Shown: positions 38,088-49,670, numbered from the stretch's first letter. The stretch: 64,000 nucleotides of DNA from an uncultured Alphaproteobacteria bacterium (GCA_902590695.1 CACIXR010000002.1:1-64000), one strand, 5' to 3'. The notes: generated by a model not told the origin, from the letters alone. Translations and numbers: made by a program.

Positions 38088-38858
38088 ATGATTTACTATA
38101 ATTATCTTTGTTTTCTTACATTAGTAAAAAAAGAAGTCTTTAGGTTCTTGAAAGTTGGAATACAAACTGTGATTGGACCAGCTATTAGCTCTTTATTATT
38201 TTTAGCTGTTTTTAGTTTAGCTCTAGGTAGATCCGTAAATTCTATAAATGGTATTGATCTTCCTTATTTCATTGCACCCGGTCTAATAATGATGACTATG
38301 TTGCAAAACGCTTTCGCTAATTCTGCATCAAGTATTGGTCAATCAAAATTTCAAGGAAATATTGTAGACATATTAATGGCTCCATTAAATAATGTTGAAC
38401 TAGCATTTGGTTTTATTATTGGCTCTGTTTGTAGAGGTATTGTTTGTGGTATAACTACTACTTTGGGGGTTATGATATTTGTTCCTTTAACTGTTCACTC
38501 TTACACTGCTTTACTATTTTTTACATTAATGGGGTGTACAATGATGGGAACTTTGGGAACAATTGTTGGTATATGGGCAGACAAATGGGATCAACAACAA
38601 GGTATAACTAATTTTATAGTTTTACCTCTTACTTTTTTGTCTGGAACATTTTATTCAATTTCGAGACTTCCAGAGTTTTGGCAGACAGTTTCCTCATTCA
38701 ATCCATTCTTCTATAATATTGATGGTTTCAGATATGCTTTTACGGGAATTTCTGATAGCTCATTAATCCAAGGATCAATCTTCTTAATAATTATTAATAT
38801 TATATTAATTTTATTATGCTATTTTATGTTTCGCAAAGGATATAAAATTAAATTTTAA
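38088..38858 (+). CDS. ABC-2 type transporter permease
   Basis: APGLIMMTMLQNAFANSASSIGQSKFQGNIVDILMAPL, LPLTFLSGTFYSISRLPEFW. Confidence 0.9.
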   Translation: MIYYNYLCFLTLVKKEVFRFLKVGIQTVIGPAISSLLFLAVFSLALGRSVNSINGIDLPYFIAPGLIMMTMLQNAFANSASSIGQSKFQGNIVDILMAPLNNVELAFGFIIGSVCRGIVCGITTTLGVMIFVPLTVHSYTALLFFTLMGCTMMGTLGTIVGIWADKWDQQQGITNFIVLPLTFLSGTFYSISRLPEFWQTVSSFNPFFYNIDGFRYAFTGISDSSLIQGSIFLIIINIILILLCYFMFRKGYKIKF

Positions 38859-38860
38859 AT

Positions 38861-40039
38861 ATGGTTAGTAAACTTTTATCAAACGTGATGCCAACTTATG
38901 GGAACAAATCTCTTGAATTTGCAAAAGGCAAAGGATGTTATTTATACTCTAGTCAAAATACAAAATATTTAGATTTTGCAAGTGGAATAGCTGTAAATTC
39001 TCTTGGTCATTGTCATCCTAAGCTTGTAGAGGCGCTTAATAAGCAATCAAAACAACTCTGGCATGTTTCAAACTTATATAAAATTAAAAAACAGGAACAA
39101 TTTGCAAAATTACTTTGTAAAAATTCTTTTGCAGACAAAGTCTTTTTTACTAATTCAGGAGCTGAATCTATTGAATGCGGAATTAAAATAATAAGAGGAT
39201 ATCATTCATATTACAAGACTAACAAAACAGAGATTATTACTTTTGATGGCGCTTTTCATGGAAGAACTTATGGAGCACTTTCTGCACAAAAAAACAAAAA
39301 ATACTCTAATGGTTTTGGCCCTATGCTTAAAGGGTTTAAACAAATTGAATTTAATAATGAAAAAAAATTAATATCGGCAGTAAACAATAAAACAGCTGGT
39401 ATTATTATTGAACCAATTCAAGGAGAAGGAGGTATTCGTCCCGCCAATCTAAGTTTTTTAAAATTACTAAGAAAAATCTGTAACAAAAAGAAAATCTTAC
39501 TTTTTTTTGATGAGGTTCAGTGTGGATTTGGAAGATCAGGTAAATTATTTTCACATGAATGGGCAAAAATAAAACCTGATATTATGTCTGTAGCAAAAGG
39601 TATTGGATCGGGTTTTCCACTTGGTGCTTGTATGTCAACAAACAAAGCATGTGTTGCAATGACTAAAGGTAGTCATGGATCAACTTATGGTGGTAATCCG
39701 TTAGCTATGAGTGTAGGTTTAGAAGTCTTAAAAATTATCTCTAATAAAAAATTTCTTACAAAAGTTGATAAAACAGCAAGATATTTCTGGAAAAATTTAA
39801 AAAAATTAGAGAATTCATCGAATATTATTTCAGAGGTTAGAGGTGCAGGACTTTTATTGGGAATTAAAACAAATATTAGCAATTTAGATTTTTCTGAACA
39901 ACTTAGAAAAAATAAATTACTAAATGTACCTGCTGCAGATAATACAGTAAGATTAGCCCCACCACTTATTGTATCTTATAAAGAGATTGATAAATCATTA
40001 ACAATAATTAAAAAAAGTTTAAAAGAACTATCAAGATGA
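38861..40039 (+). CDS. argD: Acetylornithine aminotransferase
   Basis: GIAVNSLGHCHPKLVEAL, TNSGAESIECGIKI, FFDEVQCGFGRSGKLF, GSHGSTYGGNPLA; followed by argF. Confidence 0.92.
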   Translation: MVSKLLSNVMPTYGNKSLEFAKGKGCYLYSSQNTKYLDFASGIAVNSLGHCHPKLVEALNKQSKQLWHVSNLYKIKKQEQFAKLLCKNSFADKVFFTNSGAESIECGIKIIRGYHSYYKTNKTEIITFDGAFHGRTYGALSAQKNKKYSNGFGPMLKGFKQIEFNNEKKLISAVNNKTAGIIIEPIQGEGGIRPANLSFLKLLRKICNKKKILLFFDEVQCGFGRSGKLFSHEWAKIKPDIMSVAKGIGSGFPLGACMSTNKACVAMTKGSHGSTYGGNPLAMSVGLEVLKIISNKKFLTKVDKTARYFWKNLKKLENSSNIISEVRGAGLLLGIKTNISNLDFSEQLRKNKLLNVPAADNTVRLAPPLIVSYKEIDKSLTIIKKSLKELSR

Positions 40040-40932
40040 AGCATTTTATTGATATTAATAGTTTTAAAAAAAAAGAAATTGATGAAATTATTTCTCTTGC
40101 TAAAAAAATCAAAAAAAACCCAAAAAAATATTCTTCATCTTGCAAAGATAAAACTCTCGGTTTAATTTTTGAAAAACAATCACTAAGAACCAGATTAAGC
40201 TTTAATGTTGGAATGCAAAAATTAGGAGGTTCTGTTTTAGAATTGCAAAGTAAAGATATTGGTTTTGATAATAAAAGAGAAAAAGTCGAAGATGTTCTTA
40301 ATGTATTAAGTCAATATATTGATTGCGTAATGATAAGAAATAATAATCACAAACAAATAGTAAATTTAAGCAAAGAAAATATTTTGCCGATTATAAATGG
40401 TTTAACTGAAAATAGTCATCCATGCCAAATACTTGGTGATTTTTTAACTCTACAAGAGCATCATAAAAGTATAAAAAATGCTAATATTGCTTGGATAGGT
40501 GATTATAATAATGTCTTACGCTCTCTTATTCATCTCCAAAATATTTATAATTTTAAACTAAATTTAATCATTCCAAATGAAATTTTTAAAAATTATAAAA
40601 AAGAGTTCCAACAATCCAAAAATAAAAATTTAAACCATTTTTTTGATCCTATATTAGGTACAAAAAATTCAAATTGTATAATGACCGATGTTTGGGTTTC
40701 TATGGGTGAAAAAAATAAAAATAAAAAAAAATATTTCAAAAATTATACCGTAGATAAAAAAATTATTAGCAATGCTAAAAATAATGTAATATTTATGCAC
40801 TGCTTACCAGCAAAAAGAGGACAAGAAGTGACATCAGAAGTTCTTGATGGAAAAAATTCTGTAGTATTAATGCAAGCAAAAAATAGAATGTACGTTCAAC
40901 AAGCTATATTAATTTATGTACTTAAAAAGTAG
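40036..40932 (+). CDS. argF: Ornithine carbamoyltransferase
   Basis: EKQSLRTRLSFNVGMQKLGG, NSHPCQILGDFLTL, MTDVWVSMGE, FMHCLPAKRGQEV. Confidence 0.95.
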   Translation: MKHFIDINSFKKKEIDEIISLAKKIKKNPKKYSSSCKDKTLGLIFEKQSLRTRLSFNVGMQKLGGSVLELQSKDIGFDNKREKVEDVLNVLSQYIDCVMIRNNNHKQIVNLSKENILPIINGLTENSHPCQILGDFLTLQEHHKSIKNANIAWIGDYNNVLRSLIHLQNIYNFKLNLIIPNEIFKNYKKEFQQSKNKNLNHFFDPILGTKNSNCIMTDVWVSMGEKNKNKKKYFKNYTVDKKIISNAKNNVIFMHCLPAKRGQEVTSEVLDGKNSVVLMQAKNRMYVQQAILIYVLKK

Positions 40933-41488
40933 TTTTATCTTAATTTTATTTTTGGTACTATCATGTCAACCAGTTGAAATATTAAGACCAATTGAAATTG
41001 ATACTTCAAATCTTGATACTATTTCAATTTATACTAAAAATATTGAAATTAATAACAAATATAATTCTGTTTTTTCCCAAAATAATATTGAAGAACAAAT
41101 CCAAAAATCACCGATTGATGTAATTGTGGAATGGCATAACAAAAACATATTAAAAATTGGAAATGAAAATAAATTAGTTATTAATATTTTAGATGCATCT
41201 ATTACAAAAAATGAAATTGAGAATGTTGATGCAAAAAAATATGAAGAAAAAACTATATATAAATATGAATTATTTTTTTTAGTTGAGTATGAACTTTATG
41301 ATAACAGCGGTTTCCTAAAAGCAAATACAACTGTAGAAACTTCAAGATCTACAACATCTCAAAAATATATATCTTTAAATGAAACTGAAATAATTATTAA
41401 TGATTTATTATTTCAAACTATGAATGATTATATTAATGAAACAAAAAACCAACTGTCAATTTACATGGGAAATTATTTAAGTATTTAG
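40916..41488 (+). CDS. Hypothetical lipoprotein
   Basis: Lipobox LVLSCQPVE; no recognised domain. Confidence 0.6.
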   Translation: MYLKSSFILILFLVLSCQPVEILRPIEIDTSNLDTISIYTKNIEINNKYNSVFSQNNIEEQIQKSPIDVIVEWHNKNILKIGNENKLVINILDASITKNEIENVDAKKYEEKTIYKYELFFLVEYELYDNSGFLKANTTVETSRSTTSQKYISLNETEIIINDLLFQTMNDYINETKNQLSIYMGNYLSI

Positions 41489-42933
41489 CTTCTCCAAAAA
41501 TTCATCGATAATAAAACTAATACTGTAAAAATTTCCAGTCTTCCGATAATCATAGTAAGGGATAATATCCATTTGGCACCATTGTCTAATAAAAAATAAT
41601 TCCCACTAGGCCCTATCATTTCACCTAAACCAGGGCCAACATTTGAAATTGCAGAAGCAGCTGCTGAAAAGGCAGTTAAAAAATCTAAATTGAATAAGCT
41701 TAAACTTACTGCTGATAAAATAAATAAAAATATATACATAAAGAAAAAGCCCATAATGGAGTTATAAGTGTTTTCATTGACTGATTTCCCATTAAATCTC
41801 ATCATCAATACTGCATGAGGTTGGGTCAGTTTCCTTATTTGGGTAATTGCTCCTCTAAAAAGTATTTGCAATCTAAATATTTTAATTCCTCCAGTGGTTG
41901 ATCCTGCACACCCACCAATAAACATAATTATCATCATTATTACAATGCCAAAACTTCCCCAATTAGAAAAGTTACTACTAGTATAACCGGTGCCTGTTAA
42001 AATTGATGTTATATTAAATAAAGCAATTCTAAACGCAGAAATTGTATCTATAGATTGATTAGTAGTTAGCCAAATTGTCGTTAACAAAATAATTATAAAC
42101 AAAATTAGAAAGAATAATTTTATTTGATCATCTTTAAAAATCAATTTTTTTTGATTATGTAAAAATTGCAGATACAAGACAAATGGTAAACTTCCCACCA
42201 ACATAAAAATAATACTTATACTTTCTATTTTAAACGAGTTAAAATATGAAAATGATTCATCATAATTAGAAAATCCACCAGTTGAAATCGTAGTCATTGC
42301 ATGAATGATTGAATCAAAACCTTGCATTCCATTTACAAAATACAAAAAGGCACAAATAATTGATAAAGATACGTAAAGTAGAAATAATTCAATTACAAAT
42401 CGATTAACTTTAGGAATTGTTTTTTCATAAGGATCATCATGTTCCATGTGTAGCAGTTGCATTCCACCAATTTGTAAAGTTGGCAAAATGGCCATTGCAA
42501 GAACAATTATTCCTATTCCTCCGAACCATTGAAGAAGAGATCTCCAAATTAATATACCCTCAGATAAGTTTTCTAAATTATTAATAACAGTTGCACCAGT
42601 TGTAGTAATTCCACTTACTGACTCAAAAAAAGCATCTGTATATGAGAGGGAAGATGATGAATACACAAATGGAATTGCACCAAAAAGAGATATTACTAAC
42701 CATGATGAAATTGTTAATAAAAATGCCTGCCTTATTCCAAGCTTAATATTTTTTTTTCTAAATGAAAAATATAAAATTATTCCAATAAAAAAAGTGATTA
42801 AGCTTGAGTAAAAAAATTGTAACCAATCATAATTACCATAATATAGATCAAAGAACATTGGTATCAGCATTGCTATTGCCTCAATACATATTAGTATTCC
42901 AATTATATTTAATATTGACCTAAAGTCTCTCAT
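41485..42933 (-). CDS. TrkH family potassium uptake protein
   Basis: FESVSGITTTGATVI, TISTGGFSNYDES, GGCAGSTTGGIKIFR. Confidence 0.94.
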   Translation of the reverse strand: MRDFRSILNIIGILICIEAIAMLIPMFFDLYYGNYDWLQFFYSSLITFFIGIILYFSFRKKNIKLGIRQAFLLTISSWLVISLFGAIPFVYSSSSLSYTDAFFESVSGITTTGATVINNLENLSEGILIWRSLLQWFGGIGIIVLAMAILPTLQIGGMQLLHMEHDDPYEKTIPKVNRFVIELFLLYVSLSIICAFLYFVNGMQGFDSIIHAMTTISTGGFSNYDESFSYFNSFKIESISIIFMLVGSLPFVLYLQFLHNQKKLIFKDDQIKLFFLILFIIILLTTIWLTTNQSIDTISAFRIALFNITSILTGTGYTSSNFSNWGSFGIVIMMIIMFIGGCAGSTTGGIKIFRLQILFRGAITQIRKLTQPHAVLMMRFNGKSVNENTYNSIMGFFFMYIFLFILSAVSLSLFNLDFLTAFSAAASAISNVGPGLGEMIGPSGNYFLLDNGAKWILSLTMIIGRLEIFTVLVLLSMNFWRS

Positions 42934-42945
42934 TGTATTTGTGAA

Positions 42946-43338
42946 TTAATTTAAATTATTATTTTCAAATGGTGTATCTAATGAAAACTGAGGTATTTGA
43001 ACATCAAAAGTATTTCCATCATCGCCTTGCATCTCATAACTTCCTTCCATGAAACCTGAAGAAGTAGTTAAAGGTGTGCCACTAGTATACTCAAACTTTT
43101 CACCTGGATTTAATATAGGTTGTTCGCCTACTACACCTTTACCTCGTACTTCTTGAAGAGTACCATTAGCATCAATAATTTTCCAATGCCTGTTTACAAG
43201 CTGTACTTTTTCATTACCTTGGTTATCAATTATTACTTTATAAGCCCAGACATAATGTTGATCTTCAGGCTCAGATTGGTCTTCAAGATAATAAGGCTTA
43301 ACAGTAATATTTATTTTTTTTGTAGTTTTTGAATACAT
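42946..43338 (-). CDS. apaG: ApaG domain protein
   Basis: QHYVWAYKVIIDNQGNEKVQLVNRHWKIIDANGTLQEVRGKGVVGEQPILNPGEKFEYTSGTPL. Confidence 0.95.
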   Translation of the reverse strand: MYSKTTKKINITVKPYYLEDQSEPEDQHYVWAYKVIIDNQGNEKVQLVNRHWKIIDANGTLQEVRGKGVVGEQPILNPGEKFEYTSGTPLTTSSGFMEGSYEMQGDDGNTFDVQIPQFSLDTPFENNNLN

Positions 43339-43378
43339 TGAAAGAAGCTCAATATACCAAAATATTTATAAACAAAAG

Positions 43379-44287
43379 TTAATTTGTTTTTTTTATTTCT
43401 ACTCTTCTATTTGCCGGTTGTTTGGTGTCATCTGGAGTATCTACAGCTAAAGATTCCTCACCTTTGCCTAAAATTTTAATACTACTTTGATTAATTCCAT
43501 AATTAATTAAAATTTCTTTTACAAACTCTGCTCTTTTGATTGATAATAATAAATTATATTTATTTGTTCCTTTAGTATCAGTATGACCAACTACAAGATA
43601 TTCATTAATATCACTTCCATAATTATTTAAAAATTTTTTTATTTTATTTTTACTAACTTCAGATAAATTGAATTGATCAAAATCAAAATAAATTATTTGC
43701 ATTAATTCTTTATTTTCATTTTTAGTCACAATTGTAACTTCATCTTTTGTTTTATTTTCTAAATTATTATCTTTGTTATCTGAAGTTTCCTGATCATTTT
43801 CCTGAGTAGATATTTTTTCATAAATATTATGCATGGCTTTTAAGAAATCATTCTTGCAACTATTAATATCCCAAGTTTGCCAATTTTCCTCCTGTTGCTC
43901 TGACCAGCAATCTAAGGACGAAATAGCTCTTGCCAAATTAATAGGATCAATATTTCTAGCATCTTTATAAATTGTCATAAGGTTTTCATATGCAATTTTT
44001 ATTTCATTAATTTTTTCTTCTGGAATTTTCCAATATGAAATTTCTTCTGGATATATTTCATCAGTTTCTAAACTCTTGAGAGCTTTTTCAGAGTATAATT
44101 TTGCGGAATTCCAATCGTGCATTTCTTCTGCCTCGAAACTAGCTCTTTTTTTGTATTCGGATAGTAAGTGATCTTGAAAGTTTTTTGGTTCTTTATTTTC
44201 CATTTTAGAGAGTTGTTTATAACTAGCTGAACAACCACCTAAAAAAATTAGTAAAGTGATAATAGGTAGTAATAATTTAAATTTCAT
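43379..44287 (-). CDS. OmpA-family (Pal-like) lipoprotein
   Basis: Lipobox FLGGCSA; C-terminal IYFDFDQFNLS, VVGHTDTKGTNKYNLLLSIKRAEFV, ANRRVEI. Confidence 0.9.
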   Translation of the reverse strand: MKFKLLLPIITLLIFLGGCSASYKQLSKMENKEPKNFQDHLLSEYKKRASFEAEEMHDWNSAKLYSEKALKSLETDEIYPEEISYWKIPEEKINEIKIAYENLMTIYKDARNIDPINLARAISSLDCWSEQQEENWQTWDINSCKNDFLKAMHNIYEKISTQENDQETSDNKDNNLENKTKDEVTIVTKNENKELMQIIYFDFDQFNLSEVSKNKIKKFLNNYGSDINEYLVVGHTDTKGTNKYNLLLSIKRAEFVKEILINYGINQSSIKILGKGEESLAVDTPDDTKQPANRRVEIKKTN

Positions 44288-44438
44288 AGATTACAAATAT
44301 CAAAATTTGCTGTCAAAACTAAGACCAAATTTTGACCTAATTAAGGTCCACCATTTTTTTTACATCACCTACATTTTATCATTGCAGAGTATTTAAAGAT
44401 TAAATACAGAAATAGCATATTTATTTAAGGAGTTTATA

Positions 44439-45770
44439 ATGATTAAACATTCTACGTCGGTGGATCAATCGGACAGAAAGGTTCCCTACAATTTAAGACA
44501 AAGTGGTCCTACACCAGTCCAAATGCTTATTTCAACCAGAGTGAGAAAATCACCTTATTGGCATTTGTCAATGGAGGCGGGATGTTGGAGAGCAACAGTT
44601 TATAATAGAATTTATCATCCAAGAGGTTACGTAAAGCCTGAAGATGGTGGAGCAATGGTTGAGTATGAGGCAATTAAAAACCATGTCACTATGTGGAATG
44701 TTGCTGTTGAAAGACAAATTCAGGTTAAAGGTCCTGATGCTGAGGCATTTGTTGATTATGTCATAACAAGAGATGCAACTAAAATATCTCCAATGAGAGG
44801 AAGATATGTTATTCTTTGTAATCAATATGGCGGTGTTTTAAATGATCCTATTCTTTTAAGAATTTCAAAGGACGAGTTTTGGTTTTCATTATCTGACTCA
44901 GATATTGGTTTGTATTTACAGGGTGTAAATCATGATAATAGATTCAATGTTCATATTGATGAAATTGATGTAAGCCCAGTTCAAATTCAAGGCCCTAAAG
45001 CGCATGCTTTGATGAATGATTTAATAGGTGATCAAGTTAAAGTTGATGAAATGCCATTTTATGGACTTGCTGCTGCGAAAGTAGGGGGAAGAGATTGTAT
45101 AATTTCTCAAACAGGTTTTTCTGGAGAAGCAGGATTTGAAATATATTTATATGATTCAACAAAATATGCTGATGATATGTGGAATGCTGTTTTAGAGGCA
45201 GGAAAAAAACATAATCTTATGGTTATAGCTCCAGCTCATCACCGTAGAATTCAAGCGGGAATTCTATCTTGGGGTCAAGATATGGATAATCAGCATAATC
45301 CTTTTCAATGTAATTTAGGTTATCAAGTATCTTTATCTGGTAAAGGTGAGTGGAATAAAACTTCTGATTATGTTGGAAAAACTGTTCTTGAAAAGATGAA
45401 AGCTGATTTAAAAGATGGAAAAAAACCATACAAGCTTCAGTTAGTTGGATTAAGCTTAGGTGGAAAACCTATCGAAGAATATGCTCCTGATTTTTGGCTT
45501 GTTTCAGAAGATGGCAATGAACCTTGTGGATTTATAACTTCTCCCTGGTATCATCCTGAGCAAGGAAGAAACATTGCTATGGGCTATGTACCATTTGATG
45601 GAACTCTAAATAAAAATGGTTTTCCTATTGGAAATTTTGGTCGTAAATTCAAGGTTCATTTACCTGATCAATATGCAGATACACCTGGTGTGCCAGTAGA
45701 TGCAGAAGTTGTGCCAATTCCTTTTACTGAATCACACAACGCTAATACTAGAGAAGTAGTAGATAAATAA
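44439..45770 (+). CDS. GcvT-like folate-dependent methyltransferase/demethylase (not assignable to GcvT proper or DmdA by eye)
   Basis: VERQIQVKGPDAEAFVDYVITRD, GGVLNDPILLRIS, QTGFSGEAGFEIYLYD; 443 aa single-domain protein. Confidence 0.8.
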   Translation: MIKHSTSVDQSDRKVPYNLRQSGPTPVQMLISTRVRKSPYWHLSMEAGCWRATVYNRIYHPRGYVKPEDGGAMVEYEAIKNHVTMWNVAVERQIQVKGPDAEAFVDYVITRDATKISPMRGRYVILCNQYGGVLNDPILLRISKDEFWFSLSDSDIGLYLQGVNHDNRFNVHIDEIDVSPVQIQGPKAHALMNDLIGDQVKVDEMPFYGLAAAKVGGRDCIISQTGFSGEAGFEIYLYDSTKYADDMWNAVLEAGKKHNLMVIAPAHHRRIQAGILSWGQDMDNQHNPFQCNLGYQVSLSGKGEWNKTSDYVGKTVLEKMKADLKDGKKPYKLQLVGLSLGGKPIEEYAPDFWLVSEDGNEPCGFITSPWYHPEQGRNIAMGYVPFDGTLNKNGFPIGNFGRKFKVHLPDQYADTPGVPVDAEVVPIPFTESHNANTREVVDK

Positions 45771-45778
45771 AATATTCT

Positions 45779-45809
45779 AAGAAGCTCTATTTAATAAATA
45801 GGGCTTCTT
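45779..45809. terminator. Bidirectional terminator-like hairpin between convergent genes
   Basis: AAGAAGCTCTATTTA-A-TAAATAGGGCTTCTT, long stem with a G:T pair. Confidence 0.75.
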
Positions 45810-46429
45810 TATCTTAATAAAGCTTTTATTCTATCAATAGAGATATAACCAACAACAAGTTCTTCATTTACAAAAAAAGTAGGAGTACCACGAGCGCCCG
45901 AACCATTAGCTAAAAAAGAACTCAGTCTTACAATATTATTAACACTTTCTTTTGTCATATCGATATTTAATTTAGCATCATTTAACTCAAGGTTTTCAAT
46001 TATCTGTTTTAGTTTTGCATTATTTAAATTTCCTTCAACTTCAAACAATGCATTATGAAAATCAATACCCTTGTTCTGCATGTTTGCAGCTATAACCATA
46101 TTTGCTAGTAATTTAGAAGACTCGCTTAAAATTGGATGTTGCAGGAAGATTATTCTTGTATCCTGTCTTTCGTTTGCAATTTGAAGCAATTCAGGATGGA
46201 CTTTTTTACAGTATCCGCAAAAATAATCCATAAATTCAATAATAGTATTTTTTGCATTTTCATCACCAATTTGAACAATTCCTTCCTCTGGAATAACATC
46301 TAATATTTTTAAATGAAAAGGCTTAGACTCATCAAAAAATAATTCTTTAAGAGTCATTTCAGCCTTAACAGGAAGACAAATAAACGCACTCATTATAACC
46401 ACGAAAATTATTTTTTTGAAGTATCTCAT
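45809..46429 (-). CDS. DsbA/DsbG-like thiol-disulfide oxidoreductase
   Basis: Signal peptide; IEFMDYFCGYCKKVHPEL (CGYC), GARGTPTFFVNEELVVGY. Confidence 0.9.
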   Translation of the reverse strand: MRYFKKIIFVVIMSAFICLPVKAEMTLKELFFDESKPFHLKILDVIPEEGIVQIGDENAKNTIIEFMDYFCGYCKKVHPELLQIANERQDTRIIFLQHPILSESSKLLANMVIAANMQNKGIDFHNALFEVEGNLNNAKLKQIIENLELNDAKLNIDMTKESVNNIVRLSSFLANGSGARGTPTFFVNEELVVGYISIDRIKALLR

Positions 46430-46483
46430 GATTGACCCACCTTATTTAATATGATTAATGAAGTACAGTATTAAATAGTAGTA

Positions 46484-48919
46484 ATGAAATCAAAGTCAAA
46501 AGTAGTTGTCATCGGTGGAGGTGCTGTAGGCGTTAGCACTCTTTATCATTTAGCCAAAAAGGGTTGGTCAGATGTAGTTCTGGTTGAAAGAAAAGAATTA
46601 ACTTCAGGATCAACCTGGCATGCTGCAGGGTTACTTCCATTATTCAATATGAGTTATTCGGTAGGTCAATTGCATAAATACGCAGTCAAACTTTATAAAA
46701 CTCTTGAAGAAGAAACTGGACAAAAAGTTGGTTTTAGTGTGGTTTCAAATATTCGTTTAGCAACTTCTCAAGATAGAATGGATGAGTATTATCAATATTC
46801 AGGAGTTGCAAAAACAATAGGTGTTGATGTTAAATTTTTAACACCTGAACAAGTAAAAGAAATTTGGCCACTTTGTAATACAGATGGATTGATAGGTGCA
46901 ATTCAACATCCTGAAGATGGGTACATTCAACCAGCCGATCTAACTCAGGCTCTTGCAAAAGGAGCAAGAGATAAAGGTGCAGAAATTTATAGAAACACTT
47001 CTGTAACAGGGATTAAAAAAAATAAAGATGATTTATGGATTGTAGAAACTGATAAAGGATCTATTGAATGTGAGCATGTAGTTTCATGTAGTGGTAATTT
47101 TGCGCGACAGACTGGAAAGATGGTAGGGCTTGATATTCCAGTTATACCTGTTGAACACCAATACATAGTGACTGACGATCATCCTGAAATATTAAAAAGA
47201 AAAGAACAAGGACTTCCTGAAATGGGTGTCTTACGAGATTCTGATAGTTCTTGGTACATGCGTGAAGAAAGAGGAGGATTGATATTAGGACCTTATGAAA
47301 AAGGAGCTCCCGTTTGCTATGTAGATGGACCTGACAAAGAATCTGAATTCGAATTATTTCAAGAAGATCTAGAGCGTTTAGAACCTCATATTGAATCAGC
47401 AATGCACCGCGTTCCTATTTTTGGAGAAGTTGGAGTTAAGAAAGTTTACAATGGTGCTATTTGTTATACACCAGACGGAAGTCCAATTGTTGGACCAGCA
47501 TGGGGACTTAAAAATTTCTGGTTAAATGAAGGTCATAGTTTTGGAATTACTGCAGCGGGTGGAGCTGGATGGCAAATTGCCGAGTGGATAGTAGATGGTG
47601 AACCTACAATTGATATGTTAGGTGTAGATCCTAGAAGATTTGGTGATTATGCAACAGAGGCATATTTGATTAAAAAGAATGAAGAAGCTTACGCTAATGT
47701 CTTTACAGTCCACTATCCTGATGAAGAAAGAGAAGAGGGACGTCCATTAAGACAAGCTCCTTGTTATGATAGATTAAAAAATCTTGGTGCAGTTTTTGGT
47801 CAAAAGTTTGGTTGGGAGCGTGCTAACTGGTTTGCACCTTCAAAAGAATTACAAAAAGATGATTGGTCATTTAGAAGATCAAAATGGTTTGAACATGTTG
47901 GCAACGAGTGCTTGAATGTTCAGGATAATGCTGGCCTTCTAGATATGACTGCCTTTGCTAAATGTCGGATTTCAGGACCTGGCGCAGAAGAGTTTCTAGA
48001 CTATTTAGTAGCTAACAAAATTCCTAAAAAAATTGGAAGAGTTAATCTTTGTCATGCATTAAACACTGCTGGAGGAGTTCATTCAGAATTCACAATTGCA
48101 AAAGAAAAAGAAAATTCTTTTTATTTAGTTTCAGCAGGAGCGTTTCAACGATTAGATCATGATTGGATTCATAAATGGATGCCTAAAGATGGATCAGTAA
48201 TTTATGAAAATTTAACTAATAGTATGGGTGTCCTTGTTTTAGCAGGACCTAAATCAAGAGATATTCTCTCTAAGGTTACCAAGACTGATTTATCTAATGA
48301 AAATTTTCCTTGGCTATCGTCAAAAAAAATCAATGTAGGTTTAGCCCCTAGTATTGCTATGCGTATGAATTTTGTTGGAGAACTTGGATGGGAATTACAC
48401 CATCCAATTGAATATCAAAACCATATTTTTGATAAATTAATGGAAGTAGGAAAAGATCATGGACTTAAACCATTTGGTATTAGAGCGATGGAAAGCTTAC
48501 GAGTTGAAAAAACATATAAATTGGTTGGTACAGAAATGTCTATAGAATACGCAGCTTTTGAGTCTGGGTTAGATAGATTTGTACATTTAAATAAAGGGAA
48601 TTTTATTGGAAGAGATTCTCTTGTTAAATGGCAGCAAAATGGTTTTAAAAACAAAATGGTAACTTTAGAGGTTCATGATGTTGAAGATGCGGATGCTTTA
48701 GGTAATAATCCAATCTATATTAATGGAAAGGTTATAGGTCGTGCGACAGGAGGTAACTATGGTTTTAGAGTGAAAAAATCATTAGCTATTGGTATGGTAG
48801 ACCCTCAATTTGCTGACGTTGGTCAAAAATTAGAAATGGATATACTAGATAAAAAATACAATGTAACTGTTATAGAGGATAGTCCTTATGATCCTAAAAA
48901 TGAAAAACTAAAACAATAG
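46484..48919 (+). CDS. FAD-dependent dimethylglycine/sarcosine dehydrogenase (FAD oxidoreductase-GcvT fusion)
   Basis: [47 protein letters not shown]-terminal GcvT domain [13 protein letters not shown]; followed by etfBA and ETF-QO. Confidence 0.88.
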   Translation: MKSKSKVVVIGGGAVGVSTLYHLAKKGWSDVVLVERKELTSGSTWHAAGLLPLFNMSYSVGQLHKYAVKLYKTLEEETGQKVGFSVVSNIRLATSQDRMDEYYQYSGVAKTIGVDVKFLTPEQVKEIWPLCNTDGLIGAIQHPEDGYIQPADLTQALAKGARDKGAEIYRNTSVTGIKKNKDDLWIVETDKGSIECEHVVSCSGNFARQTGKMVGLDIPVIPVEHQYIVTDDHPEILKRKEQGLPEMGVLRDSDSSWYMREERGGLILGPYEKGAPVCYVDGPDKESEFELFQEDLERLEPHIESAMHRVPIFGEVGVKKVYNGAICYTPDGSPIVGPAWGLKNFWLNEGHSFGITAAGGAGWQIAEWIVDGEPTIDMLGVDPRRFGDYATEAYLIKKNEEAYANVFTVHYPDEEREEGRPLRQAPCYDRLKNLGAVFGQKFGWERANWFAPSKELQKDDWSFRRSKWFEHVGNECLNVQDNAGLLDMTAFAKCRISGPGAEEFLDYLVANKIPKKIGRVNLCHALNTAGGVHSEFTIAKEKENSFYLVSAGAFQRLDHDWIHKWMPKDGSVIYENLTNSMGVLVLAGPKSRDILSKVTKTDLSNENFPWLSSKKINVGLAPSIAMRMNFVGELGWELHHPIEYQNHIFDKLMEVGKDHGLKPFGIRAMESLRVEKTYKLVGTEMSIEYAAFESGLDRFVHLNKGNFIGRDSLVKWQQNGFKNKMVTLEVHDVEDADALGNNPIYINGKVIGRATGGNYGFRVKKSLAIGMVDPQFADVGQKLEMDILDKKYNVTVIEDSPYDPKNEKLKQ

Positions 48920-48920
48920 T

Positions 48921-49670
48921 ATGAAGTTACTTGTCACTGTAAAAAGAGTCATAGATTATAATGTTCAAATCAGGGTTAAAACTGATGGTTCAGGAGTTGA
49001 AAAAGATAATGTAAAAATGTCTATGAATCCTCCTGATGAAAATGCAGTAGAGGAGGCTCTACGAATAAAAGAAGCTGGTAAAGCAGACGAGATTATAATT
49101 CTTACTATAGGTAATGATAAAGCTCAAGAAACTATACGAACTGCATTAGCAATGGGAGCTGATAGGGGTATACATATTAAAACAGACAATGACCTTGAGC
49201 CTCTAGCTATTTCAAAAATAATTTCTAAAGTTGCTGAAGAAGAAAAACCATCAATTATTTTAATGGGAAAACAAGCTATCGATGATGATTGTAATCAAAC
49301 TGGTCAAATGACATCTGCTTTACTTAATTGGCCTCAGGCTACTTTCGCATCTAAAATTGAAATCGAGGGGCAAAATGCAATTGTTACTAGAGAAATTGAT
49401 GAAGGTTTGGAAAGGATAAAAGTTTCTATACCATTTGTAGCATCATGTGATCTTCGACTGAATGAACCTAGATATGCCTCTTTACCAAACATAATGAAAG
49501 CAAAGAAAAAACCAATTGATACAAAAGATGCATCTTCACTTGGTATAAATATAGAACCTAGGATTGAACAAATAAAAGTAGAAGAACCACCTGTTAGACA
49601 AAAAGGAATTATGGTAAATGATGTTGCCGAACTGGTTCAAAAACTTAAACATGAGGCAAAAGTTATATGA
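48921..49670 (+). CDS. etfB: Electron transfer flavoprotein beta subunit
   Basis: [52 protein letters not shown]. Confidence 0.96.
   Translation: MKLLVTVKRVIDYNVQIRVKTDGSGVEKDNVKMSMNPPDENAVEEALRIKEAGKADEIIILTIGNDKAQETIRTALAMGADRGIHIKTDNDLEPLAISKIISKVAEEEKPSIILMGKQAIDDDCNQTGQMTSALLNWPQATFASKIEIEGQNAIVTREIDEGLERIKVSIPFVASCDLRLNEPRYASLPNIMKAKKKPIDTKDASSLGINIEPRIEQIKVEEPPVRQKGIMVNDVAELVQKLKHEAKVI

Noticed and set aside
45223-45429. Minus-strand 68-aa ORF
   Set aside because: Fully inside the GcvT-like gene on the opposite strand.
44439-45770. Calling this gene dmdA
   Set aside because: Similarity phrases are shared across the GcvT superfamily; length and flanking sequence do not allow a specific DMSP demethylase call by eye.
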